NCBI RefSeq assembly: GCF_001577365.1
Contig: NZ_CP014513.1
Location: forward strand, 372,001-436,000
DNA length: 64,000 bases
Direction of reading: 5' to 3'
Source of the DNA: Frondihabitans sp. PAMC 28766
Lineage (GTDB): Bacteria; Actinomycetota; Actinomycetes; Actinomycetales; Microbacteriaceae
Positions within the stretch are counted from its first letter, which is position 1. Every line of letters begins with the position of its first letter. Positions 1 through 8,484 of this stretch are shown piece by piece. The position numbers and the translations under genes were made by a program. The notes beneath the pieces were generated by a model that was not told the origin of the DNA, made no database searches, and saw only the letters and a program-made list of their open reading frames with translations.

Positions 1-605
1 TCGAGGCCCAGTCGGGCGGAGATCTCGCGGTGGGTCGCCTCGGTGGCGGTCGCCGTCAGGGCGATGCGTGGCACGGTCGGCCAGCGCTCGTGCAGCACCG
101 ACAGCTCGAGGTAGTCGGGGCGGAAGTCGTGGCCCCACTGCGCCACGCAGTGCGCCTCGTCGATGGCGAAGAGGGAGATCCGGGCGGAGTCGAGCAGCTG
201 TTTGGTCGACTCGAGCTTGAGGCGCTCGGGGGCGAGATAGAGCATGTCGAGCTCACCCGAGCGAAAGGCGGATTCGACCAGGCGACGCTGATCGGGATCC
301 TGCGTCGAATTCAGGAAGGCAGCGCGAACGCCGACGGCCTCGAGGGCGTCGACCTGGTCTTGCATGAGGGCGATGAGCGGCGAGACGACGATGCCGACGC
401 CGTCGCGCACGAGTGCGGGCACCTGGTAGCAGAGCGACTTGCCGCCGCCGGTGGGCATGAGCACGAGGGCGTCGCCACCACCCACGAGCTGGTCGATGAT
501 GGCCGCCTGCTCGCCGCGGAACGACTCGTAGCCGAAGACGTTGTGCAGCACGTCGAGCGGCGCGCGGCCGCCGGGCCGGGTGTCGAGATCGAGAGCTGTG
601 GTCAC
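1..605 (-). CDS. recQ: ATP-dependent DNA helicase RecQ (N-terminal part, runs off the left edge)
   Basis: Superfamily 2 3'-5' DNA helicase of recombination repair. The first ~201 residues are present, read from a GTG at 605 (VTTALDLDT...). Visible motifs are the FGYESFRGEQ region (~24-33), Walker A MPTGGGKS (50-57), SPLIALMQDQ, and DEAH (~147-150) followed by CVAQWGHDFRP, the aromatic-rich loop diagnostic of RecQ (usually CVSQWGHDFRP). The C-terminal helicase half, zinc-binding and HRDC domains lie outside the window. It is divergent from the lipoprotein at 725, so the AT-rich 606-724 region probably serves both. The family call is firm; the GTG start is likely, since no in-frame ATG lies nearby. 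Confidence 0.93.
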   Translation of the reverse strand, partial: MTTALDLDTRPGGRAPLDVLHNVFGYESFRGEQAAIIDQLVGGGDALVLMPTGGGKSLCYQVPALVRDGVGIVVSPLIALMQDQVDALEAVGVRAAFLNSTQDPDQRRLVESAFRSGELDMLYLAPERLKLESTKQLLDSARISLFAIDEAHCVAQWGHDFRPDYLELSVLHERWPTVPRIALTATATEATHREISARLGL

Positions 606-724
606 GCGGGAAGTCTACGAGGCGCGGCCGACACTCCCGTGCTTATCCACAGGTTATATTGATATTTAATATGCATAATAGCCTGTCCCCCGTATTGCAG
701 TGCCCCACCACATCAGGAGAACCC
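606..724. promoter_or_regulatory. AT-rich divergent promoter region between recQ and a lipoprotein gene
   Basis: Positions 643-680 are strikingly A/T-rich for this genome and carry several -10-like hexamers (TATATT 655-660, TTTAAT 665-670, CATAAT 674-679). An exact TTATCCACA (DnaA-box consensus) lies at 643-651. A GGAGA-type ribosome binding site precedes the ATG at 725. I cannot decide which hexamer is used. Confidence 0.45.
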
Positions 725-1231
725 ATGAAGCGCCTCATCGCCGCCACCGTCGTCACGGCCGCGGCCGTCGCCGCCCTCGCCGGCTGCACCGTCAGCACCT
801 CGCAGCCTCTCGTCTTCAACGCCGACTCGTGCACGAAGCTCGCCCCGAGCGTCGAGAATCAGATCGACGGCCTGAAGCTCGACCCGTCGTCCAAGCTCGC
901 CGACGCGACCGGCACCTGCATCTGGTCGGACGACACCGGCCGCTCGGTCGCCATCGCCGTGGCCGGCAAGGGTGACGGTGTCGGCGTGCAGGCCGGCGCC
1001 CAGAGCAAGCGCGAGAAGATCGCCGCAGACAAGTCGCTCAGCATCATCGACAACGAGACGCTCTCGGGCGACGACAAGGTGCTCTACACCGAAGCGGGAT
1101 CGACCGCCGACAGCAGCCGCACCTTCACGGCCGACGCCGACCTCGACGGCAAGGTCACGTTGACCGTCGACGGCGTCAAGGTCACCGACGGCGACGCCTC
1201 GGCGATCTTCACGGCGCTGTTCACCGGATAG
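725..1231 (+). CDS. small secreted lipoprotein of unknown function
   Basis: A 168-residue protein with a lipoprotein signal peptide: basic MKR start, a hydrophobic Ala/Val stretch and the lipobox LAGC, with the modified Cys at about residue 20. The mature part is polar and D/T/S-rich with two more Cys residues (in NADSCTKL and GTCIWS), which could form a disulfide outside the membrane. This resembles DUF3558-type actinobacterial lipoproteins in layout, but I cannot confirm the family. The ATG at 725 is preferred over the upstream GTG/ATG options because AGGAGA lies 5 nt before it and the signal peptide starts there. Its stop overlaps the convergent CPBP gene by 11 bp. Confidence 0.8.
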   Translation: MKRLIAATVVTAAAVAALAGCTVSTSQPLVFNADSCTKLAPSVENQIDGLKLDPSSKLADATGTCIWSDDTGRSVAIAVAGKGDGVGVQAGAQSKREKIAADKSLSIIDNETLSGDDKVLYTEAGSTADSSRTFTADADLDGKVTLTVDGVKVTDGDASAIFTALFTG

Positions 1232-2180
1232 TCGGGTCTTGCCGGCCCCCGGTGAGCGGAGCCGGCACGAGAGGCCCGGGCGCAGTGCGCTCGGGCCTCT
1301 TTTTGCGCGCCAGCCAGCTCACCATGCCGACGTAGGCCGCCGACGAGATCACCGAGACAGCCGCCCCCGCGGGGCTGCCGTTCGACTGGGTGTTCGTGAC
1401 GATCGGCGCCGCCAGCACGAACACCACGACGTTGTTGACGACGTGCGCCGCCAACCCCGCCTCGAGCCCGCCGGTGCGCCAGGTCAGATAGCCGAAGGCG
1501 ATGCCGAGCGCGGCGACGTCGATCTTGCCCCAGACGTTGTAGCTGTGCGCGAAGGCGAAGCCCACGGTCGGCACGACGATCGCCACGACTGGCCACGGAA
1601 ACCACGAGCCGAACGTCTGCATGCCGAGCCCGCGGAAGGCGAACTCCTCACCCGCGGCCTGGACCGGCACCAGGATCACGATCAGCACGATCGACACGGC
1701 CAGCGCCCCCGCCGGCGTCGCCTGACCGGTGCCGGAGGAGGCGGCATCGGCCCCCTGCCACGACAGCGGCACGACCTGGTTCAGCCCGATGTCGATCGCC
1801 ATGTAGACGGCCGAGGGCACCAGGCAGAGCAGCATCCACCGCCAGCGCAGTCGCCCGACGACGCTCGTGAGCTGGCCGAGCGGACCGAGCCGCAGGATCC
1901 TGACCGCCAGGATCACCGCGGGCAGCATCGTCGCGAGCGACCCCAGCGTGAAGAGCATCACGAGCGGATTCGAGGCGTTCTGCTGGTCGTGCTCCCAGGC
2001 CGTCAGCAGAGCGGTGCGCGCGTGGTCGCCGCCGTCGCTCTGCACGACGAGGAGCACGATCTCCTGCCAGACGAACGAGAAGACGGTGTAGAGCACGAAG
2101 GCCACGACCGCCGCGACGATCGGCTTCCACCACCGATAGGTCGGCAGGATGCGGAAGAGCCGGTGATAGGCGTATCTCAC
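1221..2180 (-). CDS. CPBP family intramembrane metalloprotease
   Basis: A 319-residue polytopic membrane protein of the CPBP (CAAX protease and bacteriocin-processing, Abi) family. Signature motifs in order are EEFAFRG (178-184), FAFAH (208-212) and HVVNN (246-250); these Glu/His residues form the intramembrane metal site. About seven hydrophobic segments are visible. Family members cleave prenylated or hydrophobic substrates or are linked to bacteriocin immunity; the substrate here is unknown. It is convergent with the lipoprotein gene. The last ~30 codons contain, antisense, the lipoprotein gene's terminator hairpin, so its C-terminal tail (RPERTAPGPLVPAP) is partly shaped by that structure. 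Confidence 0.9.
   Translation of the reverse strand: MRYAYHRLFRILPTYRWWKPIVAAVVAFVLYTVFSFVWQEIVLLVVQSDGGDHARTALLTAWEHDQQNASNPLVMLFTLGSLATMLPAVILAVRILRLGPLGQLTSVVGRLRWRWMLLCLVPSAVYMAIDIGLNQVVPLSWQGADAASSGTGQATPAGALAVSIVLIVILVPVQAAGEEFAFRGLGMQTFGSWFPWPVVAIVVPTVGFAFAHSYNVWGKIDVAALGIAFGYLTWRTGGLEAGLAAHVVNNVVVFVLAAPIVTNTQSNGSPAGAAVSVISSAAYVGMVSWLARKKRPERTAPGPLVPAPLTGGRQDPTIR
1271..1304 (+). terminator. rho-independent terminator of the lipoprotein gene
   Basis: GAGGCCCG (1271-1278) pairs with CGGGCCTC (1292-1299) and is followed by TTTTT (1300-1304). It lies inside the 3' coding end of the oppositely oriented CPBP gene. Confidence 0.85.
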
Positions 2181-2253
2181 CCTGCGAGGCTACCGGGCCC
2201 CGCTGTGCGGCCCGCGCCGCCCGCTGTCTGCGACCTGCGGCCCGCCGGCCGCT

Positions 2254-2351
2254 GCCCGCCGCCCGCTGCCCGCCGCCCGCCGCCCGCCGCCCGCCGCCCG
2301 CCGCCCGCCGCCCGCCGCCCGCCGCCCGCGGCCCGCCGCCCGCCGCCCGCG
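2254..2351. repeat. 14-copy heptanucleotide tandem repeat (GCCCGCC)n
   Basis: Fourteen consecutive 7-bp units: eleven perfect GCCCGCC, one GCCCGCT (unit 2) and two GCCCGCG (units 11 and 14). More degenerate units extend upstream from about 2228. It is non-coding, between the acetyltransferase stop (2361) and the CPBP start (2180). A 7-bp unit is prone to slippage, so the copy number may vary between strains. Confidence 0.95.
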
Positions 2352-2360
2352 GCGCCCGGC

Positions 2361-2801
2361 TCAGTCGGCGATCAGCCGTTTGCCGAAGCCGAGGGCGCCG
2401 TCGGGTGCGTAGTCGAGCCGCTCGTAGAAGCCGATCACCCGATCGTTGCCCGAGCGAATCTGCACGTTGACCTTCGGGCAGCCGAGCTCGAGCAGCAGCC
2501 TCTCGGCCTCGGCCATCATCGCCGCGCCGTGGCCCCCGCCCTGCAGGGCGGGGTCGACCGCGACGTAATACACCCAGCCGCGGTGGCCGTCGTAACCGGC
2601 CATGGCGGTCGCCACGATTCGATCCTGCGCCGCGTCGACCCCGACGAGGAAGAGCTCGGGCTGCACGCGGAGCTTGCGGGCGATGTCTTTGCGGGGGTCG
2701 TTCCACGGGCGGGTGAGGCCGCACGCCTCCCAGAGGGCGACGACCTGCTCGGTCTCGGCGGTCAGCTCGGGCTCGGTCGCGGCCAAGGGTCGGATCAGCA
2801 T
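2361..2801 (-). CDS. GNAT acetyltransferase, YpeA-like
   Basis: A 146-residue GNAT-fold N-acetyltransferase. The segments WEACGLTRPWNDPRKDI, GYDGHRGWVYYVAVDP, the acetyl-CoA loop QGGGHGAAMM and FYERLDY follow the E. coli YpeA pattern closely. The acceptor is unknown. The ATG at 2801 is chosen because the family starts MxIRPL; GGAGG directly abuts it, which is too close for a good ribosome site, and a -10-like CACAGT lies 6 nt upstream, so a leaderless transcript is possible. The GCCCGCC tandem repeat follows its stop codon. Confidence 0.85.
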   Translation of the reverse strand: MLIRPLAATEPELTAETEQVVALWEACGLTRPWNDPRKDIARKLRVQPELFLVGVDAAQDRIVATAMAGYDGHRGWVYYVAVDPALQGGGHGAAMMAEAERLLLELGCPKVNVQIRSGNDRVIGFYERLDYAPDGALGFGKRLIAD

Positions 2802-3289
2802 CCCTCCACTGTGCCACCTCGGCCGTGGCCGCTCGTCGCGCCGGCCGGATGCCCTGCGTGCCGCACTGCCGCCCCGGAATTCACGCATTCGGCGGCCCGA
2901 AGGCGCTCCGCTCCCGATTGCGACAACTGCGACGGGGCGAACGCGTGCGGTTGTCGCATTCGGGCGCGACGCCGCGGTCGGCAGCGCTGCTCGCGCGGCG
3001 GCCGGCCTCCCCGCCGCGGCCGGCCACTCGCCGAGTGCGTAGATTCCTCCGGGCTGGGGAGCTCACCGGCCGGAATCCACGCACTCGGAAACGCACGGAC
3101 GTGGCAGCGCTCAAGCTCCGTCCGAGCGCAGCCGAGCAGGAGGGCGCCCACGAATCGGACTCGGCACCGCGATCGCGACCCCGCGCCCGCGACTCGGCAC
3201 CACAGAAAACCCCAGTGCGCCGTCCCGATCGCGGGCGACGGCGCCGACCAGAGCGGCCCCCAGCCCGGCGACCAACGCAGGAGGCCGGG
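2802..3289. other. 488-bp intergenic region holding palindromes but no gene
   Basis: It lies between sbcC (ends 3290) and the acetyltransferase start (2801), both minus strand. No credible ORF was found. It holds TGCGACAAC (2919-2927) facing GTTGTCGCA (2950-2958), a 17-bp inverted repeat (3031-3047 / 3072-3088), and a third related copy of that arm at 2876-2892. Confidence 0.7.
3031..3088. repeat. 58-bp inverted repeat (17-bp arms)
   Basis: The arm at 3031-3047 (CCGAGTGCGTAGATTCC) faces 3072-3088 (GGAATCCACGCACTCGG) with one mismatch and a 24-nt spacer. Positions 2876-2892 match the right arm at 15 of 17 bases. It could form a strong hairpin about 200 nt downstream of sbcC. Confidence 0.85.
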
Positions 3290-3302
3290 CTACCGCCCGG
3301 CC
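3283..3302 (-). terminator. GC hairpin spanning the sbcC stop codon
   Basis: GGCCGGGC (3283-3290), loop TACC, GCCCGGCC (3295-3302) form a perfect 8-bp stem; the sbcC TAG stop lies at the stem-loop boundary. No T-run follows, so intrinsic termination is doubtful. Confidence 0.5.
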
Positions 3303-6250
3303 GAGGTCGACAGCGTCGACGACCCGTCGGGCAGGCGCCGCACCTCGATGCGGTCGGCGATGCGCTGCTTGAGGTCTTCGACATGGCTGACGATGCCCAC
3401 CACCCGGCCTCCGGCCGACAGGCGGCCCAGCTCGGACATGACGGAGTCGAGCGTCTCAGGGTCGAGGGTGCCGAAGCCCTCGTCGACGAAGAGGGTGCCG
3501 AGGCCGATGCCTCCCGCCTCGGCCTGCACGACGTCGGCGAGCCCGAGCGCGAGGCTGAGCGAGGCGTAGAACGTCTCACCGCCCGAGAAGCTCTTCGGGT
3601 CGCGCGTGGTGTCGGTGGTGTTGTCGCGGATGACGAGCGCGAGCCCGGTCTTGCGCGATCGCGAGCCGCTCTCGCGCGTGTCCGACGACTCGAGCAGGTA
3701 CCGGCCGCTCGACATGACGGCGAGGCGCGAGTTGGCGGCGGCCAGCACGTCGTCGAAGCGGCGCAGCAGCACGTAGGTGCCGAGGGTGACCCCGCGCAGG
3801 TTCTCTGGCCCGTTCGCCCCGGTGACGTCGGCCATGCGCACGACCGCGCGCGACCGCGAGGAGACGGCGGAGGCGGCCCGCTCAGCTGCCCGAAGCACCA
3901 CCGCCGACCGGCTGATGCGCTCGGCGCGATCGAGCGCGATCGACGCGGAGGAGGCCACGCCGCGCAGGCGCTCGTCCGCGGCCTCGGCCACCGCGACAGC
4001 CGCAGGCACGTCCACGGTCTCGTCGCCCGTGAGGACGGCGAGCTCGGCGCTCGCAAGCTGCTCGTCGACGACGGCGCGGTCGCGGTCGTGACGGGATACG
4101 CGCTGGGTGAGCTCCTCGAGCGCGGCACGCGGCACGGCTGCGGTGTCGAGCGCGCTGAGGGCCTCGAATCCTGCGCCCGCGAGGGCTTCGCGCAGCTCGG
4201 CGTCGCGCGCGCGATCGTCGACCAGGGCCTGCTCGCGGGCGCGCCGGGCTGCGAGCAGCCGCGAGACCGCGGTCTGCTCGGCCTCGAGGCGGGCGGCGAG
4301 GTCGCGGCAGCTCGAAGCCCGGCCGTCGAGCACCCGGGCGACCCGGGCGCGGTCGTCGGCGAGGGCCCGTCGCTCGCCCTCGACGCGCTCGGTCGAGGCC
4401 GCCTGGCGCTCGGCGACGGTTTGCACTGCGGTCGTCAGCGCCGCGGTCTGCTGGTCGAAGCCGTCGAGGGCCTTGCGCGCGGCCTCCCCGTCGGCCCGCG
4501 CCTGTTCTGCCGCAGCCACGGCGGTGCGCGCGGCTGCCAACTGCTCGTCGAGGTGCTCGACGTCGACCGCGCCGATCTGCCGGGCGGCGACACCGAGCCG
4601 AGCGGCGAGCGTCGCCGAGGCCTCGCTGTGCTGCCGATTCAGCTGCTCGGCCGTCTCTCGAGCGGCGGCCGCCAGCTCGATGGCGTCGTCGGACGGGTGT
4701 TCGTCGGTCAGCACCGCGGGCGACGGGTGCGTCAGCGACCCGCAGACGGCGCAGGGCTCGCCGGCGACGAGCTGTGTCGCGAGCTCACCTGCCATCCCCT
4801 CGATGCGGCGTCGCCTCATCGCGGCCTCGGTGTCGATCGCTTCGCGGGCGGCCGCAGCCGAGACGGCGACCTGCGCTCCGGCCGCGGAGACGGCTGCCTG
4901 CAGCTCGTCACGCTCTCGAACGGCCTCGACGGTGCCGCCGAGATCGGCGACTCGCCGCACGGCGGCATCGAGCCCGCTCGCCGCCCCTGCCAGGTCGTCG
5001 CGAGCCACGACCAGTTCGAGTCGTGCGGCCGCCCGAGCCTCCAGCGCCGACCGGTCGGCGGCCAGCTGGGCGGCGCCCGATTCGACGTCCGCTTCGAGGC
5101 GCACGACGACGACATCGCGGCCGTCGAAACCGCGTTCGAGGTCGACCAGGGCCGCCAGCGCGGCGATCTCACCCAGCAGAGCGTCGCGTCGGGCGACGAG
5201 TTCGTCGAGGTCGAGGGCCGAGACCGCAGGATCCGACGCCTCGGCCTCGCTCACGACCGTCGCCGCCCGCTCGAGGGCCTCCCCGGCCGATCGGCGCGCC
5301 GCTCGCGCCGGCGCAACCGCCTGGGCCCGGCGCCCCAGGTCGGCTCTCGTGCGATCGGCCTCGACCGCGGGAGCCTCCTCGACCAGCGCCTCCCGCCGAG
5401 CCAGCAACCCGGCCCGCCGCGCGAGGCCGTCGGCCAGAGCCATCTGGGCGGCCCTCGCCTGCTCTGCCGCGTCGCGGGCGACGCGGGCCTCGTCGCGCAG
5501 CCGCACGGCCTCGGCCGAGACCGCCGCAGCGCCCGAGACCGCCTCGTCGGCCCCCCCCGCCTCGAGCGTCGCATCGTCGGCCGCGACGCGCAGCCCGGCG
5601 AGCGCCTCGTCGATCGCCTTCTGCGCCGCCATGACCTCGCCGTGGGCGGCGCGACGCAGCTCGGCCAGCACCTCGGTGGTGTCGTCGTAGATGCGCGTGC
5701 CGAACAGGGACTGCAAGACGAGCCGTCGCTCTTCGCCGCTCGCCCCCAGGAAGCGCGCGAACTCACCCTGAGGCAGCACCACGGTCTGCTCGAACTGCTC
5801 GCGGGTCAGGCCGACGATTGCAGGGATCTCGGAGCCGATCTCCTGCGTCGACGACGACACGGGCTCGCCCGAGGCAGCGTCGGGGCTCGTCAGACGCACG
5901 AGGGTGGCGCTGGCGTTCGCCTTCGTCGTGCCGGTGCCGCGCGACTTCGGCCGGAACCACTGCGGCGAGCGCCGGATGCGATAGATGCCCGAACCGGTCG
6001 AGAAGACCAGTTCGACGAACGGCTCGACGTCGGGTGCCGCGTGGTGACTGTGCAGTCGCTCTGGTGTCGTCGACGAGCCGGCGGGCACACCGTAGAGGCC
6101 GAAGACGACGGCGTCGATGATGGTCGACTTGCCGCTGCCGGTCGGACCTTCGAGCAGGAAGACGCCGGAGGCGCCGAGCTCGGCGAAGTCGATCGAGTAT
6201 TCGCCGGCGTAGGGGCCGATGGCTCGGAGGGTGAGGTGATGCAGCTCCAT
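3290..6250 (-). CDS. sbcC: SbcC exonuclease subunit (Rad50-like ATPase)
   Basis: A 986-residue SMC-like ATPase that with SbcD forms the Mre11/Rad50-type nuclease cleaving DNA hairpins and blocked ends. Walker A GPTGSGKST is at 35-43. Long Ala/Glu/Arg coiled coils flank the zinc hook CAVCG (~498-502). The ABC signature SFSGGETF (~883) and Walker B LFVDEGFGTLD (~918) are near the C-terminus. Length is normal. Its ATG overlaps the sbcD stop by one base (TGATG), indicating translational coupling. The hairpin-cleaving role is notable in a window so rich in long palindromes. Confidence 0.96.
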   Translation of the reverse strand: MELHHLTLRAIGPYAGEYSIDFAELGASGVFLLEGPTGSGKSTIIDAVVFGLYGVPAGSSTTPERLHSHHAAPDVEPFVELVFSTGSGIYRIRRSPQWFRPKSRGTGTTKANASATLVRLTSPDAASGEPVSSSTQEIGSEIPAIVGLTREQFEQTVVLPQGEFARFLGASGEERRLVLQSLFGTRIYDDTTEVLAELRRAAHGEVMAAQKAIDEALAGLRVAADDATLEAGGADEAVSGAAAVSAEAVRLRDEARVARDAAEQARAAQMALADGLARRAGLLARREALVEEAPAVEADRTRADLGRRAQAVAPARAARRSAGEALERAATVVSEAEASDPAVSALDLDELVARRDALLGEIAALAALVDLERGFDGRDVVVVRLEADVESGAAQLAADRSALEARAAARLELVVARDDLAGAASGLDAAVRRVADLGGTVEAVRERDELQAAVSAAGAQVAVSAAAAREAIDTEAAMRRRRIEGMAGELATQLVAGEPCAVCGSLTHPSPAVLTDEHPSDDAIELAAAARETAEQLNRQHSEASATLAARLGVAARQIGAVDVEHLDEQLAAARTAVAAAEQARADGEAARKALDGFDQQTAALTTAVQTVAERQAASTERVEGERRALADDRARVARVLDGRASSCRDLAARLEAEQTAVSRLLAARRAREQALVDDRARDAELREALAGAGFEALSALDTAAVPRAALEELTQRVSRHDRDRAVVDEQLASAELAVLTGDETVDVPAAVAVAEAADERLRGVASSASIALDRAERISRSAVVLRAAERAASAVSSRSRAVVRMADVTGANGPENLRGVTLGTYVLLRRFDDVLAAANSRLAVMSSGRYLLESSDTRESGSRSRKTGLALVIRDNTTDTTRDPKSFSGGETFYASLSLALGLADVVQAEAGGIGLGTLFVDEGFGTLDPETLDSVMSELGRLSAGGRVVGIVSHVEDLKQRIADRIEVRRLPDGSSTLSTSAGR

Positions 6251-7449
6251 CAGGCGCTCCCCTCGGCCGCGCGGGCCTGCTCGTAGGCGGCCCGCAGCAC
6301 CGCCGTCTCAGCGTCGGTGGCCGCGCCACCGGTCGCGAAGGCGACGAAGTCCGTCGCGACTGCGACCGGATCGGTGTCAGGCGTGATGGCGCGGCGCCGC
6401 GACACAGCGGGGCCGCCGACCGGCGTGTGCTGGATCGAGAGGGCGTGCGGGAATCGCTCGCGGATCCGCGCGTGAAGGCCTGCCGGGTGCACGGGGTCGG
6501 TGACGAACACGCGCAGCCAGGCGTCGGCGAGGTCGTCGTGCGCGCCGCTGAGAAGGTCGGCGAGGTCGCCCGTCACCTCCGCCAGACGGCGGGGCACAGG
6601 GGTCGGCACGAGCTCGACGGCGACGGTGCCGTCGGCGGCCAGGTCGACGATCGCCGTCGACTTCACCTGGCCTTTCTCGCCGAACGAGAAGGCGAGCGGC
6701 GAGCCGGAGTAGCGAAGCGCGGGGCCGTCGGCCGGCCCGACGCGCTGGGCGCCGTGCAGATGCCCCAGCGCGACGTAGTCGAGACCCTCGAACACTTCGG
6801 ACGGCACGGAGTCGACGCCGCCCACGCGGATGTCGCGCTCGCTCTCCGTGCGCGCGCCGCCGACGACGAACGCGTGTGCGGCGGCGACCGAGCGGGTGCC
6901 GGGGCGGCCCGCGAGATCGTCTCGGATGCGATCGAGGGCCGCGCCGACGACCGCCTCATGCGATCTCGCGAGGCGGGGCGTGGCATCCTGCGCCCCCTGC
7001 TCTGAACCGGGCGTCGGCGCGGCAGCCGGCGCCAGCGCGTCCCGCACCAGGTCGGGCTCGAGGTAGGGCACGCCGTAGAACGCCACCGGCCCGGCCTCGT
7101 CAGAGATGACGACGGGCTCGTGCAGCCGCTCGACCTGGGCCAGGATGTGCACGCCGGGTCGCATCAGCCCCGCCGCGAAGCCGAGCCGGGCGCCCGAGTC
7201 GTGGTTGCCGGGCGTGATGACGATGGTCGCGACCTCGCTGAGCCGCGACAGCGCGTCTGAGAGGAGCTTCACGCTGGCGACGGCCGGCACCGCCCGGTCG
7301 TACACGTCGCCGGCGACCACGACGACGTCGACATCGCGGTCGCGCGCCACCTCGACGAGATGGTCGAGGAAGACCGTGTGCGCCTCGTGCAGGTCGACGC
7401 CGTGCAGGGTGCGCCCCAGATGCCAGTCGCTGGTGTGCAGGATGCGCAA
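6250..7449 (-). CDS. sbcD: SbcD exonuclease subunit (Mre11-like)
   Basis: A 399-residue calcineurin-fold metallophosphoesterase, the nuclease subunit of SbcCD. Metal-site motifs are HTSDWHLG (~5-12), VVAGDVYDR, PGNHDSG and LGHLHGAQ. The TTG at 7449 is chosen because the conserved N-terminus (M)RILHTSDWH begins there and AAAGGCGGG lies just upstream; the longer frame upstream is Arg/Ser-rich and unlike the family. A -10 TACAGT (7486-7481) would give a short leader. Minor oddity: the rare TTG start. Confidence 0.94.
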   Translation of the reverse strand: MRILHTSDWHLGRTLHGVDLHEAHTVFLDHLVEVARDRDVDVVVVAGDVYDRAVPAVASVKLLSDALSRLSEVATIVITPGNHDSGARLGFAAGLMRPGVHILAQVERLHEPVVISDEAGPVAFYGVPYLEPDLVRDALAPAAAPTPGSEQGAQDATPRLARSHEAVVGAALDRIRDDLAGRPGTRSVAAAHAFVVGGARTESERDIRVGGVDSVPSEVFEGLDYVALGHLHGAQRVGPADGPALRYSGSPLAFSFGEKGQVKSTAIVDLAADGTVAVELVPTPVPRRLAEVTGDLADLLSGAHDDLADAWLRVFVTDPVHPAGLHARIRERFPHALSIQHTPVGGPAVSRRRAITPDTDPVAVATDFVAFATGGAATDAETAVLRAAYEQARAAEGSA

Positions 7450-7480
7450 GCGCCCGCCTTTCGATCTCGGGGTCGCTGTC

Positions 7481-7486
7481 ACTGTA
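7481..7486 (-). promoter_or_regulatory. -10 element of the sbcDC operon
   Basis: TACAGT on the minus strand, about 32 nt before the sbcD TTG, leaving room for the AAAGGCGGG ribosome site. No clear -35 was recognised. Confidence 0.45.
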
Positions 7487-7516
7487 GCGGCGGCCGCCGA
7501 CACCGATCGGCAGAGC

Positions 7517-8484
7517 TCAGGCGACGAAGAGCTCTGACCGGGCGCGAGCCGCGGCGCCGAGCGAGACGGCGTCGACCCCCAGGCCCGACGCCTCGAGCCG
7601 GATCGTCGCCCCGCTGACCGGCGGCTGCCGATCAATCGCGTCGCCCACGAGCTGGCCGAGCAGCCCCCACGAGCGGCTGACCCCGCCGCCGACGACCACC
7701 GTCGTCACGTCGAGCAGACCCGCCGTGATCAACACCCCTCGGGCCACGGCGTCGCCGGCGTCGGTCATCACCGCGAGCGCGTCGGGGTCACCGCCGAGAG
7801 CCGAGGTCGCGACCTCGCGGGCCGTGACCGGGCCCGAGCCGGTCTGCTCGGAGTACCGCCGCGCAATGGAACGCCCGGAGGCGAGGGTCTCGAGATGACC
7901 TCGGCCGCCGCAGGTGCAGAGGGCGTCGCCGAAGCCCGGAATGTGGCCGATCTCACCCGCGGCCCCGCGGGGGCCGTCCCACAGGCGGCCGTCGATCCAG
8001 AGGGCGCCGCCGACACCGGTGCCGAGCGTGATTCCGAGCGCCTCGCGTGAGCCCGCGATCGACCCGGCGCTGACCTCGCCCCGCAGGAAGGCGTTCACGT
8101 CGTTGTCGAGAAACGTCGGGGCGTCGAGGGCCTCGGCGAGAACCGTCGTGAGGGGAAGCCCGACCAGCCGGTGAACGAGTCGCTGGCGACCAGGATCCTG
8201 CCCAGGGCCGCGTCGACGACACCGGCCGCACCGACGCCGACCCCGACCAGTGGCCGGCCCGATCCGTGCGAGGCGACGAGCTCCTTCACGAGGCGTGCGG
8301 CCGTCGCGGCCATGGCGTGGCCCGAGACGAGGGCCGGCGTGGGCGCCTCGGCGCGCGCGCGCACGGTCAGGTCACGGTCGACGAGGACGACCTGGGTGGT
8401 CGTCCCCCCGATGTCGACGCCCGCGAGCAGGCCGGACGGCCCCGATCGCACTGCCACGGCGTCGGGTCCGGCGAGGCCGGTCAC
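7517..8484 (-). pseudogene. ROK family sugar kinase, frameshifted as read
   Basis: A ROK-family (glucokinase/N-acetylhexosamine kinase-like) protein in two frames. The N-terminal part (from ATG 8484) has the ATP motif GVDIGGTTTQ. The C-terminal part has LGTGVGGALW, GEIGHIPG and CTCGGRGHLE, the ROK zinc motif CxCGxxGC with the last Cys replaced by His. Adding one C to the run at 8152-8155 joins the halves into a 322-residue protein (FPLTTVLAEALDAPTFLDND across the junction). Total length is 968 nt, one short of a multiple of three. It overlaps the ABC ATPase stop (ATGA), so it is the last gene of the transporter operon. Either a recent pseudogene or, more likely, a homopolymer sequencing error. 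Confidence 0.85.

Noticed and set aside
643-651. TTATCCACA, an exact DnaA-box consensus in an AT-rich patch, with a near copy TTATCCACG at 59481-59489
   Set aside because: Single isolated boxes with no dnaA, dnaN or box cluster nearby; not evidence for a replication origin.
2254-2351. CRISPR-like array
   Set aside because: Contiguous 7-bp units without spacers; a simple tandem repeat.
2795-3151. Arg-rich ORF in the sbcC downstream spacer
   Set aside because: No ribosome site, composition of an antisense/GC artefact, and it overlaps the acetyltransferase start region.
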